Shown: one piece after another, positions 32,206 through 39,639 of the stretch
Layout: each line of letters opens with the position of its first letter
Position numbering within the stretch: position 1 is the stretch's first letter
Assembly (NCBI GenBank): GCA_009731375.1
Contig: BJOX01000371.1
Location: 308,898 to 372,897 of the forward strand
From: Paulinella micropora
Taxonomy: Eukaryota > Cercozoa > Imbricatea > Euglyphida
DNA: 64,000 bases
Direction: 5' to 3'
The notes under the pieces: generated by a model
The model's input: only the letters and a program-made list of their open reading frames with translations
Told to the model about the DNA's origin: nothing
The model's database searches: none
Made by a program: the position numbers and the translations under genes

Positions 32206-33640
32206 TTATTGTTTTACGACACAGCGAGATGGATAGATAGACGCGACTTTGATGTATTTCAACCAAGCGGTGATGGCGCGATCTGCGTTATAATCGGCCG
32301 CATAACGAAGACTGACTTCCGCAGTTCGTGAGTTATTAACTGCAAGACCAGATGCCCCAATATGTGGCGATTGGTTGAGTGTCTGGATAATAGTAGCAAA
32401 TCCGTTAGATGTAAGTCCCATTTTATCCCCAGTAGAATAATACTTACGAAAGTTTTCAAGAGAAACAGATGAAGACATGTAAGCATCGCGAATACACCTA
32501 GTTACTTGAAGATTGTTAATATACAATTCGGCACATCCTCGTTGAACGGCAGCAAGAGTATCGGTGCTTCCTCCAATTTCCATCTTTTGTTGCGGGGCAT
32601 ACCAATCACCAATACGGCACTGATACTGCTTATAATTCATTTGAGCAGTTCCAAGGTTATCAATATTAGCATTGTCAGCGAGCACGTTTTGCGTGATGAT
32701 ATACAAGCACTGAGCGCGAGCAACAGCCTTATTTATTTGAAGATTAAAATCATCAGATGTGGCAGGATTTGCCTTTTGATTGTAATATGTTTCATAAGTG
32801 TATGGGAGCCCATCCTTGCTTCCCATCTGCTCCATAACATTTCTCTGGACGGCGGGAGCAAGAGAGAATGTCTCCAACATAACCACTGGATTTGATATGG
32901 TGAAAGTCAAAGCGGAACCATTAAAACCAGTAGGAATAGAAGAAGTTTTCCCATCACCACTTCCAATAATGGTAAGTGCCTCCTGAGGTGGGGCGAATGT
33001 CAAGCGAAGCCTCATACCACTAACCAAAGAGGGAGGAATGAGAGTTTCTTCATTAAACACTCCCGAAAAGTAATGAAGAGGAAGACAAACTTTCAAGTAT
33101 TGGCCAGTCGCAACACTACCAGCAGTGGGGACATTGACCAGCAAAATCAAGAACTGACTCATCAGAAGCATTAACATTAACACTGACTGATTCTCGTTGT
33201 CCCGCCATCTGTGCCTGCCGACGATAATCAAAAGGATAATACCACGGGAGAATATTTCGCACCATCTTGTTCAAATCTTCAATTCGTTCAAGTTCGCTAC
33301 CATCCTTGCTTTCCAACAAAAATCTTTCAAAAATAGCAGTTGCTGGTGTGTTCTGGAAACCAATAGCACAAGCAACATTATCTTTTCCATCAGTGGCTAC
33401 CAATCCATCTGCTTTAATGTCAAACGACAAATAACAATTCTTTCCATAGACAAAATCAGTGCTTGCCTGTAATGTAAAAATCATTTCAGTCCCCGACGCT
33501 CTGGTATAAGTCTGCTGGTCGGCGAAGTTCTTCTTAAAGATACTTCCCTGCTCAGTGAGTGCTAGATTTGCTGGCAACTCATATCTGAGGTTGTTGAGGG
33601 TCATCAACTCCTCAGTATTTTTAGAATCCTTTCCTTCCAT
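32206..33640 (-). CDS. Major capsid protein (double jelly-roll), frameshifted
   Basis: Two adjacent frames make up one gene. The first (ATG at 33,640) reads an N-terminal jelly-roll with YTRASGTEMIF, YGKNCYLSFDIKADG, FERFLLESKDGSELERI and LPWYYPFDYRR, and stops at 33,116. The second continues from about 33,140 as VPTAGSVATGQYLKVCLPLHYFSGVF, LIPPSLVSGMRLRLTF, and on to a C-terminus at 32,206. The Phe/Leu-His-Tyr...GVF...LIPP signature is that of PLV major capsid proteins. The frames part near four A at 33,143-33,146, so one indel explains it. Total length is about 478 residues, normal for the family. It is either a pseudogene or a homopolymer sequencing error. Confidence 0.7.
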
Positions 33641-33728
33641 TTTTGTGTGCTTGTAGAATTGTAAAATTCACAATGTTCNNNNNNNNNNCTATACAAAAAA
33701 AATAATAATAGAAATTAAAAATAATTAT

Positions 33729-34127
33729 TTATTCACCTGAAACGGATTGTTTAATAATATCAACTGAATTCTGTATATTGTCAAGTCTCGCATCTTGTGG
33801 TGAAGTCAATTGAAACTCTCTTGCCTCAGCATTTTGAACCGCTTTCTTCAAATAAGCCAAGCTGCTAACAGCGGTGTCCAAATCAACGACATCTCCATTT
33901 TCTTTGTTATCAGAAATGTCTGTTAATGTGTTTTGAATGGTGCTCTTCTCATGCGAGACAAGGTCGCCAAATTCGGTTAATGGTTGATTAACTAATGGAG
34001 CACCATGACTACTCCACAATTCAAACTGGTTTAGTTGAAATCCATCACTCGCGGGTCGGTTTGCTTCGTTGAGTTTGTTAATAAAGCCAATCGGCAAACG
34101 ATTGGAAGCACTTGAGTTTTTAATCAT
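33729..34127 (-). CDS. Unknown small protein of the capsid block
   Basis: 132 residues, acidic to neutral, with a C-terminal helical part (DTAVSSLAYLKKAVQNAEAREFQL ... NIQNSVDIIKQSV). No domain recognised. It lies between the capsid gene and the next unknown gene, all in the same direction, with a 10-N gap (33,679-33,688) on its downstream side. A minor virion or scaffold protein is possible. Confidence 0.5.
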   Translation of the reverse strand: MIKNSSASNRLPIGFINKLNEANRPASDGFQLNQFELWSSHGAPLVNQPLTEFGDLVSHEKSTIQNTLTDISDNKENGDVVDLDTAVSSLAYLKKAVQNAEAREFQLTSPQDARLDNIQNSVDIIKQSVSGE

Positions 34128-34172
34128 TATAAAAATGCGAATATATAAATATCCGCATAATATATTATTTTA

Positions 34173-34760
34173 TCAATTACCATTAATTATTGTTTTCATA
34201 ATTTGTAAATTTTTGTGTGTAATTCTTTCTTCTTTCATTTTCTTTAAATCCGCTATGGCTTGATTTACATCAACGTCGGCAACCTCCTTGGTTGGTGGTG
34301 GAGTTTCCTTAGAAGCATCTTCTATTGCTTCTATCTTGCTTGCTGGTGTTGTGGTAGTTTGTTTCGGCACAGCAACAGGAGTGGGATTGACAATTTTGGG
34401 TAAAGATTGTTCAACCTTAGGTGCTGGAGACATTTCAACAGGTTTGGCATTTGGTTCGGGAGTTGAATTATTTGCCGATGCTATGTCTGGCGCCTTTCTT
34501 TTCAATGCTTCGTCTGGCACTTGGTCTGGTTGCCCGCTGGCAATAGGTTGTCCATTGGTCTTACTTTCCGATTTGCTTACTTTTGGCTTTAATTGACACT
34601 TAATCTTGCCACTCTTAATATCCGCTTCTATCGTCTTTACTGCTAAGTATTCGGGCGATCCCTTACGAATCGTTACGAATTTTCCTTGCGCATTTTGTTT
34701 ATACCAAATAGCGATTGCTTGTTGATAGCAAGTCTTGTATAATTTAGTTGATTCCGTCAT
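34173..34760 (-). CDS. Unknown protein with a KGSPEY-type N-terminal motif and Pro/Ala linker
   Basis: 195 residues. The first 55 residues (YQQAIAIWYKQ, then RKGSPEYLAVKTIE) match a short module I have seen at the ends of many large-virus proteins (W-x-IP-x-KGTPEY type), of unknown function. The middle (60-165) is a low-complexity linker of Pro, Ala, Thr, Lys and Glu; the end is a helical, charged tail. The linker suggests a flexible virion or tether protein. A palindrome-like 5' leader (TATATATTATGGC) lies upstream. Confidence 0.5.
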   Translation of the reverse strand: MTESTKLYKTCYQQAIAIWYKQNAQGKFVTIRKGSPEYLAVKTIEADIKSGKIKCQLKPKVSKSESKTNGQPIASGQPDQVPDEALKRKAPDIASANNSTPEPNAKPVEMSPAPKVEQSLPKIVNPTPVAVPKQTTTTPASKIEAIEDASKETPPPTKEVADVDVNQAIADLKKMKEERITHKNLQIMKTIINGN

Positions 34761-34803
34761 GTTATATATTATGGCGAAAAAAAACCATTTAATTTAATTT
34801 TTT

Positions 34804-35700
34804 TTACAGGTTTGTCATATCTCTATCCTTATTTAATCGTAATATAGTAGACAAATTCTTTCTAAACTGGGTTGTTCTATCACTGGCAGTGTTGTTAATT
34901 GCTAGAAACGAATAAGGTTCTGCCGTAGCATACTTAACCATATTGTAAAATTCTTTTTTGGTGAGAAAAAGACTTTCATATTCATCTGCCAGTCTGTCAA
35001 GTTCGCTTCTCCTTACTCCATTAAAAATAATCATCCAATGGCAATTAATTCTTATTCTTCGCGGGAGTTGTGTATAACTCTGAGTTGCTACCCAGACTGA
35101 CACCTTAGCATGTGTTGAAGCGAAAAACAACTCGGTAAGCACTTCTGATTTGAGAAAAGTTTTACTCTGCGCAATGTCATCCAATAACAATAATATCTTT
35201 GGTGCCTTCTTAAACCCTTTAGTTTTAATCAGTTCTTTTTGTTTAGTTAATATTTCGCGCATTAGTTCTGGGCGGTCTTCTTTGATTATGTCTTCTTTTT
35301 TTAACTTGAGAGTGTCCTCCAAAATNNNNNNNNNNNNNNNNACAACTATTCTATCGTAAAAACCTTTCAACATGTTCTTTTTGGCGAGTAGATTACAAAT
35401 CATAACTGATTTACCCCCGCCAGTGCTGGCACATATAACCATAGTCCCCATTGCTGGCAATATTCCTTCTTTTTGAATAGGGAGCAATTCAACACTATCT
35501 CTTTGTGTTTTAATTGGTTGTATTTCCAAGTCATTGTGAAATTTGGGCGGTTTTTTGCTATCTAACTCTGTTATTACTGGCCTGTCAATAGTAAATTCCT
35601 CGTGTGCTTTTTCTATGTTGGTCTTCTCCAGATTTTGCTTCAAAAGTGTCTTTCGTGGCAACTTGTTTGCTATTAATCCTTTATGTATGGATTTAGGCAT
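34804..35700 (-). CDS. FtsK/HerA-type genome-packaging ATPase
   Basis: 298 residues from the ATG at 35,700. Walker A is ASTGGGKS (91-98) and Walker B KILLLLDD (168-175). After Walker B come SVWVATQSYTQLPRRIRINCHW, the sensor-like stretch (ATQS...P) of the A32-like packaging ATPases, and IFNGVRRSELDRLADEYE. A 16-N gap (35,326-35,341) removes a few residues after Walker A; the frame resumes correctly, so the gap length may be real. A 75-residue N-terminal extension precedes the ATPase core. The E1 ATPase is shorter and only distantly similar. Confidence 0.85.
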   Translation of the reverse strand: MPKSIHKGLIANKLPRKTLLKQNLEKTNIEKAHEEFTIDRPVITELDSKKPPKFHNDLEIQPIKTQRDSVELLPIQKEGILPAMGTMVICASTGGGKSVMICNLLAKKNMLKGFYDRIVXXXXXXILEDTLKLKKEDIIKEDRPELMREILTKQKELIKTKGFKKAPKILLLLDDIAQSKTFLKSEVLTELFFASTHAKVSVWVATQSYTQLPRRIRINCHWMIIFNGVRRSELDRLADEYESLFLTKKEFYNMVKYATAEPYSFLAINNTASDRTTQFRKNLSTILRLNKDRDMTNL

Positions 35701-35745
35701 CTAAAGTTGATTTAATTTAAATTAACTTTTCTTATATTATGGGTT

Positions 35746-36276
35746 TTAAAAATAGTTTGGATTGTATCTATAATTATCATATTCGGCACCAAAGGGTTGG
35801 GGTGGTGAAGCATAATTATAGAAATAAGGAGAGTAAGGACTACCAAAAGCGTAATTACTTGGAGGATTGACGAGCGGTTTAAAATCCTTTCTTTCTGGGC
35901 GGGTTTGAACCTGTCGCGGGATTTCCGCTGAGAAGTTTCGTGTTAGTTTGCGCTTCATTTTTGGTAATTCTCGTGTCTCTCTCATTCGTTGTTGAATAAC
36001 GGCTCTATTGTATCTATTAAGCATAAAATTGTTGTTTGTGTTGTTGTAGATTGTGTTATCTAACAATTCAAAATCATTTTTAGTTGCCAGCATACGATCG
36101 CGTCTTTGTTCGTTGCCTTTAATAAGTGGATTAGTTTGCGAAGTGCCAATTCCACCATTTTGGTCGCTTGGCATTAGAAAACGAATAAGTGCCATTAAGT
36201 CTTCTCTTTCATCGGCGGGAGATTTTCCCATAAGTTTATCAACCAATCGGTCAATACTTCTCATACTATCAACCAT
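35746..36276 (-). CDS. Unknown virion-type protein, in frame with the upstream gene across one UAA
   Basis: 176 residues from the ATG at 36,276. Charged helical N-terminus (MRSIDRLVDKLMG), Asn-rich middle (YNNTNNNFMLNRYNRA), basic stretch (KMKRKLTRNF), and a Tyr/Pro-rich tail (SPYSPYFYNYASPPQPF). No domain recognised. The 12 codons between the stop of the upstream gene (36,315) and this ATG are open in the same frame, so it could be the second half of a split or readthrough gene. Confidence 0.5.
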   Translation of the reverse strand: MVDSMRSIDRLVDKLMGKSPADEREDLMALIRFLMPSDQNGGIGTSQTNPLIKGNEQRRDRMLATKNDFELLDNTIYNNTNNNFMLNRYNRAVIQQRMRETRELPKMKRKLTRNFSAEIPRQVQTRPERKDFKPLVNPPSNYAFGSPYSPYFYNYASPPQPFGAEYDNYRYNPNYF

Positions 36277-36312
36277 TTGGTCATTAGTTGTCGTGTTATC
36301 TGGGTCTTCTTT

Positions 36313-36870
36313 TTAATCATTCTGTGGCGGTTGAACAGGTTCTTCAACAAATCCGCTTGTTCTTGGCACTAGTGGCACTGGCAATGGTGCGGGTGCTGGC
36401 GTTGCTTGCGGTGGCATGGGTTGCGGTGCTGGCGTTGCTTGCGGTGGATTAGTTTTTTCAACTTGACTATCTTTTAATTCTAACTCTTCCAATTGCTTCA
36501 TTTGGTCTGGAGTTAATTTACCCCGCATTTCTTCGTAAATTCTCTTATCCAAAATATCATCCGCATCTGCTACGTCTGATATACTAGCACCTTGATTTAG
36601 TGCTTGTTTGATGGCCTCTTCCCATCCAACTTTTGGATCGTCATAATTAGAAAGTTTAATTTTCTTTCCAGTTTTCCCTTTCAACGATTTAACAAATCCC
36701 TTTAAGTACCTCTTTTGGGCACCTTTATCATCAAGTATAGTTAAGTTATTGCCCAGACCGATTAAATCAAAATTGGGCGCTACTACCATATTGTCTGAGT
36801 ATGCGATCGGGACTTCAACGCTAAGATTTATATCTTTTTCTATACTTGGTGGAATATCTTTTGTGCTCAA
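36313..36870 (-). CDS. Unknown protein with Pro-rich tail; no ATG at its start
   Basis: 185 codons from a TTG at 36,870 (TTG-AGC-ACA-AAA), reading STKDIPPSIEKDINLS, then a helical middle (GWEEAIKQALNQGAS ... LTPDQMKQLEELELK) and a long Pro/Ala/Gln tail. The first ATG in frame is 27 codons in. The frame is the same as that of the PLA2 gene, separated by its TAA stop and one AAA codon. Possible explanations are a lost ATG, non-AUG initiation, or stop readthrough from the PLA2 gene. The domain at 65-130 is not recognised. Confidence 0.5.
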   Translation of the reverse strand: MSTKDIPPSIEKDINLSVEVPIAYSDNMVVAPNFDLIGLGNNLTILDDKGAQKRYLKGFVKSLKGKTGKKIKLSNYDDPKVGWEEAIKQALNQGASISDVADADDILDKRIYEEMRGKLTPDQMKQLEELELKDSQVEKTNPPQATPAPQPMPPQATPAPAPLPVPLVPRTSGFVEEPVQPPQND

Positions 36871-36873
36871 TTT

Positions 36874-37662
36874 TTAATCTAAATTATAGATATTATTTAT
36901 TTTTTCTATAAAATTATTAATTGTAGTTTCATTTGCTGGTGCGATAAGAGAATATCCTTTCACGCCATCGGCTTTTTCTTGCGATTTAACCATTTTATTA
37001 AACCCATCAACGAGTTCCGCATATTGTTTATTAAATGTAGCAGAGTCAACTACTTTATTTACTTTAAATGTCGCATCCTTGTCAAAACTGCCCACATTTT
37101 TCATAACCCCAATCATAGACATTAACGTTTTATCTACATCGCCTATAAATCCGTTATACTTCGCATCTGGAGGAGTGGTTTTGATAGTTTTCCAAAACTT
37201 CATCGCGTCCCAAAAAGATACTCCGCCACGTGCCCTTCCCTGTGCTTCTAAGGCCATTCTAGATATATCCGCTTTTGAAAACTTTGAGTTGTAATTGTCA
37301 ATAATACTCTTGGCAACTTCGGCCGTAGCCAATCCATTACTCGTTAGATAATCACTCATATTGGTAATTCTTTCAAAGTATCGTTTATCGGCAAAGTTTT
37401 GGACATTCTTGTCGCCTGACGCATACAATAAATCATGTTCAAAAGCAACTAAGTCCAAAGCATCTGCTGGTAGAATGTAAGGAAACTTACCGCGAGTTCT
37501 ATCTTCTAATTGAAGACGGCTTTCCACTCGTGTGCCCCCACCATTATAATTACTTCCCTCGGTATGAATTCGTTCTTCTTCCAACTTAATGAGAGCATCT
37601 GGTTGAGCAGACCATGTTCTATATATTTCTCCAAGTGCTTTTCCAAGACCGAGAACCGTCAT
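36874..37662 (-). CDS. Phospholipase A2-domain virion protein
   Basis: 262 residues. The N-terminal third carries the signature of the small secreted/parvoviral phospholipase A2 superfamily: a calcium-loop-like YNGGGT (39-44), then PADALDLVAFEHDLLYASG with the catalytic His76-Asp77 pair, then ADKRYFERI. In viruses that have it, this domain attacks host membranes during entry. PLA2 domains have been reported in adintoviruses and other Polinton relatives. Residues 140-262 are helical with GVSFWDAMKFWKTIK and a Val/Lys-rich end; unrecognised. The gene lies in the minus-strand virion block, 15 bp from its upstream neighbour. Confidence 0.7.
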   Translation of the reverse strand: MTVLGLGKALGEIYRTWSAQPDALIKLEEERIHTEGSNYNGGGTRVESRLQLEDRTRGKFPYILPADALDLVAFEHDLLYASGDKNVQNFADKRYFERITNMSDYLTSNGLATAEVAKSIIDNYNSKFSKADISRMALEAQGRARGGVSFWDAMKFWKTIKTTPPDAKYNGFIGDVDKTLMSMIGVMKNVGSFDKDATFKVNKVVDSATFNKQYAELVDGFNKMVKSQEKADGVKGYSLIAPANETTINNFIEKINNIYNLD

Positions 37663-37677
37663 AGTCTCTACGCCTGT

Positions 37678-38727
37678 TTAAAAAGCGCCCCACGCATTTA
37701 AAGACATTATTCCAGTGGCTAATCTGCTCGCATATTCTCTTGATACATAATCACCTATTCTTTGCTGTCCGCTCGCGATTAAACGAGGATTAGGCGGAGG
37801 CAAACCCTCTGGCACTTCATTTCTTGCTAGTGCCAGCAAAAAGGTATTGAGAGCATCTGCTCTTCTTCTTCCAAGTAATCCAACATTCATTACACGTAGT
37901 TGTGGATTGTTGGCAATTAATCTCAATATCTGTCCCCATGCTATCCTTCTCACACCATATCGCCCAACACCTGTAGCAAGGTTAAGTAATCTATTAAGTC
38001 TGGGGCTCATAATTATCTCCTGAATACTTCTAATAATAGCATTAACAAATCTTTCTACACTTCGGGGGTCATTACCTATTCGTGACACAAGCATCTTGCG
38101 TTCGTCGCCTATCTTTGCTTCTATTGAAGCATCATCTGGGTGTTTTCTCTCCCACTCTTCTCGGTTTTCTTTCCATTCCTTATATTCCTGCTCCGCTTGC
38201 GCTCTATCCTCTCTTCGTATTACGCGAGTTTTGTCCGCTTTGCCTTTGTTTTTCATATACGTTAAACCCTTATCGGTTAATCGTTTTAAGGCTTCTTCTT
38301 TATATTCTTGTTTTACCAATTGCGCTATATCACGCTTCATTTGCTGGATATTGTCTTCTATGTGCGCTATATCATATTTATCGGTAGCCATTGCTAATTT
38401 TCGCATTTCAATCATTTGTTCGTTCATGGGGGCAGTTCCGTGTTTTCTTTCAAATTCTTTCATATCAATGCCGTCATCTTGAAGGTGTGCTTTCATTTCG
38501 TCGTAATTCATATTTACATAAATACTTCGCTTATTGTCCAACGCGGTAATTCTATCTTTTAAATCCTCCATAGTATTTCCCCCTTTTGTTGAAGCATCCA
38601 GTAATCTATCCGCTCTAAGCCTCTCGCGTGCTTGATTATTGATACCTTCATTAACTTGTTCATCCCAATCAGCCTCTTCGTTTGTAAATAAATACCTATA
38701 TCCGCGTTTAATTTCGTTATAATACAC
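37678..38727 (-). CDS. Helical virion-block protein, unknown function
   Basis: 349 residues. The first two thirds are strongly charged and helical (MEDLKDRITALDNKRSIYVN, ERKHG, IQQMKRDIAQLVKQEYKEEALKRL, AQAEQEYKEWKENREEWERK), probably coiled coil. The C-terminal third is less charged and Arg/Leu-rich (LNRLLNLATGVGRYGVRRIAWGQILRLIANNPQLRVMNVGLLGRR), which could bind membrane or nucleic acid. It is the first gene of the long minus-strand virion block. It is read from a shared promoter region with the plus-strand gene at 38,794. No family assigned. Confidence 0.55.
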   Translation of the reverse strand: MYYNEIKRGYRYLFTNEEADWDEQVNEGINNQARERLRADRLLDASTKGGNTMEDLKDRITALDNKRSIYVNMNYDEMKAHLQDDGIDMKEFERKHGTAPMNEQMIEMRKLAMATDKYDIAHIEDNIQQMKRDIAQLVKQEYKEEALKRLTDKGLTYMKNKGKADKTRVIRREDRAQAEQEYKEWKENREEWERKHPDDASIEAKIGDERKMLVSRIGNDPRSVERFVNAIIRSIQEIIMSPRLNRLLNLATGVGRYGVRRIAWGQILRLIANNPQLRVMNVGLLGRRRADALNTFLLALARNEVPEGLPPPNPRLIASGQQRIGDYVSREYASRLATGIMSLNAWGAF

Positions 38728-38776
38728 AAAAAAATGGTTTTTCGTGTGGCATTTTTTTTATCCACTATTATATATA

Positions 38777-38790
38777 TTATAATATAAGAT
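38777..38790. promoter_or_regulatory. Promoter half-motif TTATAATATAAGAT
   Basis: AT-rich spacer between divergent genes (38,727 minus and 38,794 plus), carrying the right half of the ATCTTATA-N-TATAAGAT palindrome seen at 29,738 and 43,399. Confidence 0.5.
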
Positions 38791-38793
38791 AGG

Positions 38794-39012
38794 ATGGAAA
38801 ATAAAAAAGAAAAAAGCAAGGACGAGCAACAACTTGAAGAGTTGGAACGGCTTGGAAAGGAAATTGACCAAATCCGCATCACTCAGAACTTGGTGAATAG
38901 AAACCCCAACATTTTTAGAAAACCTGAAAATATCCTTTACCGCTTACCGCTATCAGATAAGCAACGAGAGACGATTTATAATAATATAATTAAAGAGAAA
39001 GATAATATATAA
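38794..39012 (+). CDS. Small charged helical protein
   Basis: 72 residues, starting MENKKEKSKDEQQLEELERLGKE, probably a single coiled coil, then a short Arg/Lys-rich end. Its TAA stop overlaps the ATG of the next gene (TAATG), a coupling seen often in compact viral genomes. Function unknown. Confidence 0.55.
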   Translation: MENKKEKSKDEQQLEELERLGKEIDQIRITQNLVNRNPNIFRKPENILYRLPLSDKQRETIYNNIIKEKDNI

Positions 39013-39281
39013 TGTTGTTAATACTGCTTTTCGTGTTATCTCCAACTTGTTGGAGATTTGCTATGTCGCGGACTGCCTGCGACTTTTACTCGCGATACTC
39101 AGAAAAAAAGAATGAGAGTTGTGCTTATTGTATAAAGCAAGGGGTAGATACTGGATTTAAGTGTGTTTTCATAAATAACGGAAATAATATGTGTCGTAGT
39201 TTTGATGAGGCACTGCCTTTGATGTGTGTTGGTGATAATAGATGGTATATGACGCATATATATGAATGTGGTAATTTATGA
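39012..39281 (+). CDS. Small Cys-rich secreted or membrane-anchored protein
   Basis: 89 residues with a hydrophobic N-terminus (MLLILLFVLSPTCW) that could be a signal peptide or anchor, then a Cys-rich region (TACDFYSR, SCAYCIKQG, FKCVF, MCRSF, LMCVG, YECGN) of about eight Cys, suggesting disulfide bonds. A 20-bp palindrome (39,038-39,057) is part of the coding sequence right after the hydrophobic segment. E1 holds a truncated, frameshifted remnant (2,690-2,899). Function unknown. Confidence 0.6.
   Translation: MLLILLFVLSPTCWRFAMSRTACDFYSRYSEKKNESCAYCIKQGVDTGFKCVFINNGNNMCRSFDEALPLMCVGDNRWYMTHIYECGNL
39038..39057. repeat. 20-bp stem-loop, copy 5 of the ATCTC..GAGAT family
   Basis: Arms ATCTCCAAC and GTTGGAGAT around TT, in the signal-like region of the Cys-rich gene. 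The E1 remnant lacks this part. Confidence 0.75.
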
Positions 39282-39282
39282 T

Positions 39283-39639
39283 TTACTTCTTACCACCTCC
39301 AGAACTTGGTGAAGGAAGGCAAATTCCTATGAGTAAAGTCAAAATACCGACATAAGTATTAGCAACCTCGCATGGCAAGTTCTTTTCAGATAGCCTTACG
39401 ATACAAAGGGTTATAATGGCGATAATGATACCCATTTGAAATAAGTATTTAATCATTCTGCTGTCGGTTTTCTTGTTTGACATACAGCAATTCCAGTTAT
39501 CTTCTAACTCATGCTCTATTTTTTTCTCCTCAGTCTTTAGTTCTACTTCAAGAACACGGGACTTTAATTCTGGAGTTAGTTCGCCATCCATATCCATAAT
39601 AGGTGGTGGTCTGTGAAGTCTGGTTGTATTATTAGCCAT
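39283..39639 (-). CDS. Small two-helix membrane protein (near-identical to E1)
   Basis: 118 residues from the ATG at 39,639, which overlaps the fiber stop codon; a TTG five codons upstream is not needed. Same layout as the E1 protein: charged N-terminal half, CC pair, two hydrophobic helices (YLFQMGIIIAIITLCIVRL and YVGILTLLIGICLP), short tail ending GGGKK. DNA identity with E1 is very high, unlike most of the rest of the two elements. Confidence 0.8.
   Translation of the reverse strand: MANNTTRLHRPPPIMDMDGELTPELKSRVLEVELKTEEKKIEHELEDNWNCCMSNKKTDSRMIKYLFQMGIIIAIITLCIVRLSEKNLPCEVANTYVGILTLLIGICLPSPSSGGGKK

Noticed and set aside
35746-37662. Reassigned UAA (ciliate-like genetic code)
   Set aside because: UAA ends many other genes exactly where homologues end (fiber, membrane protein, ATPases), so the standard code holds.
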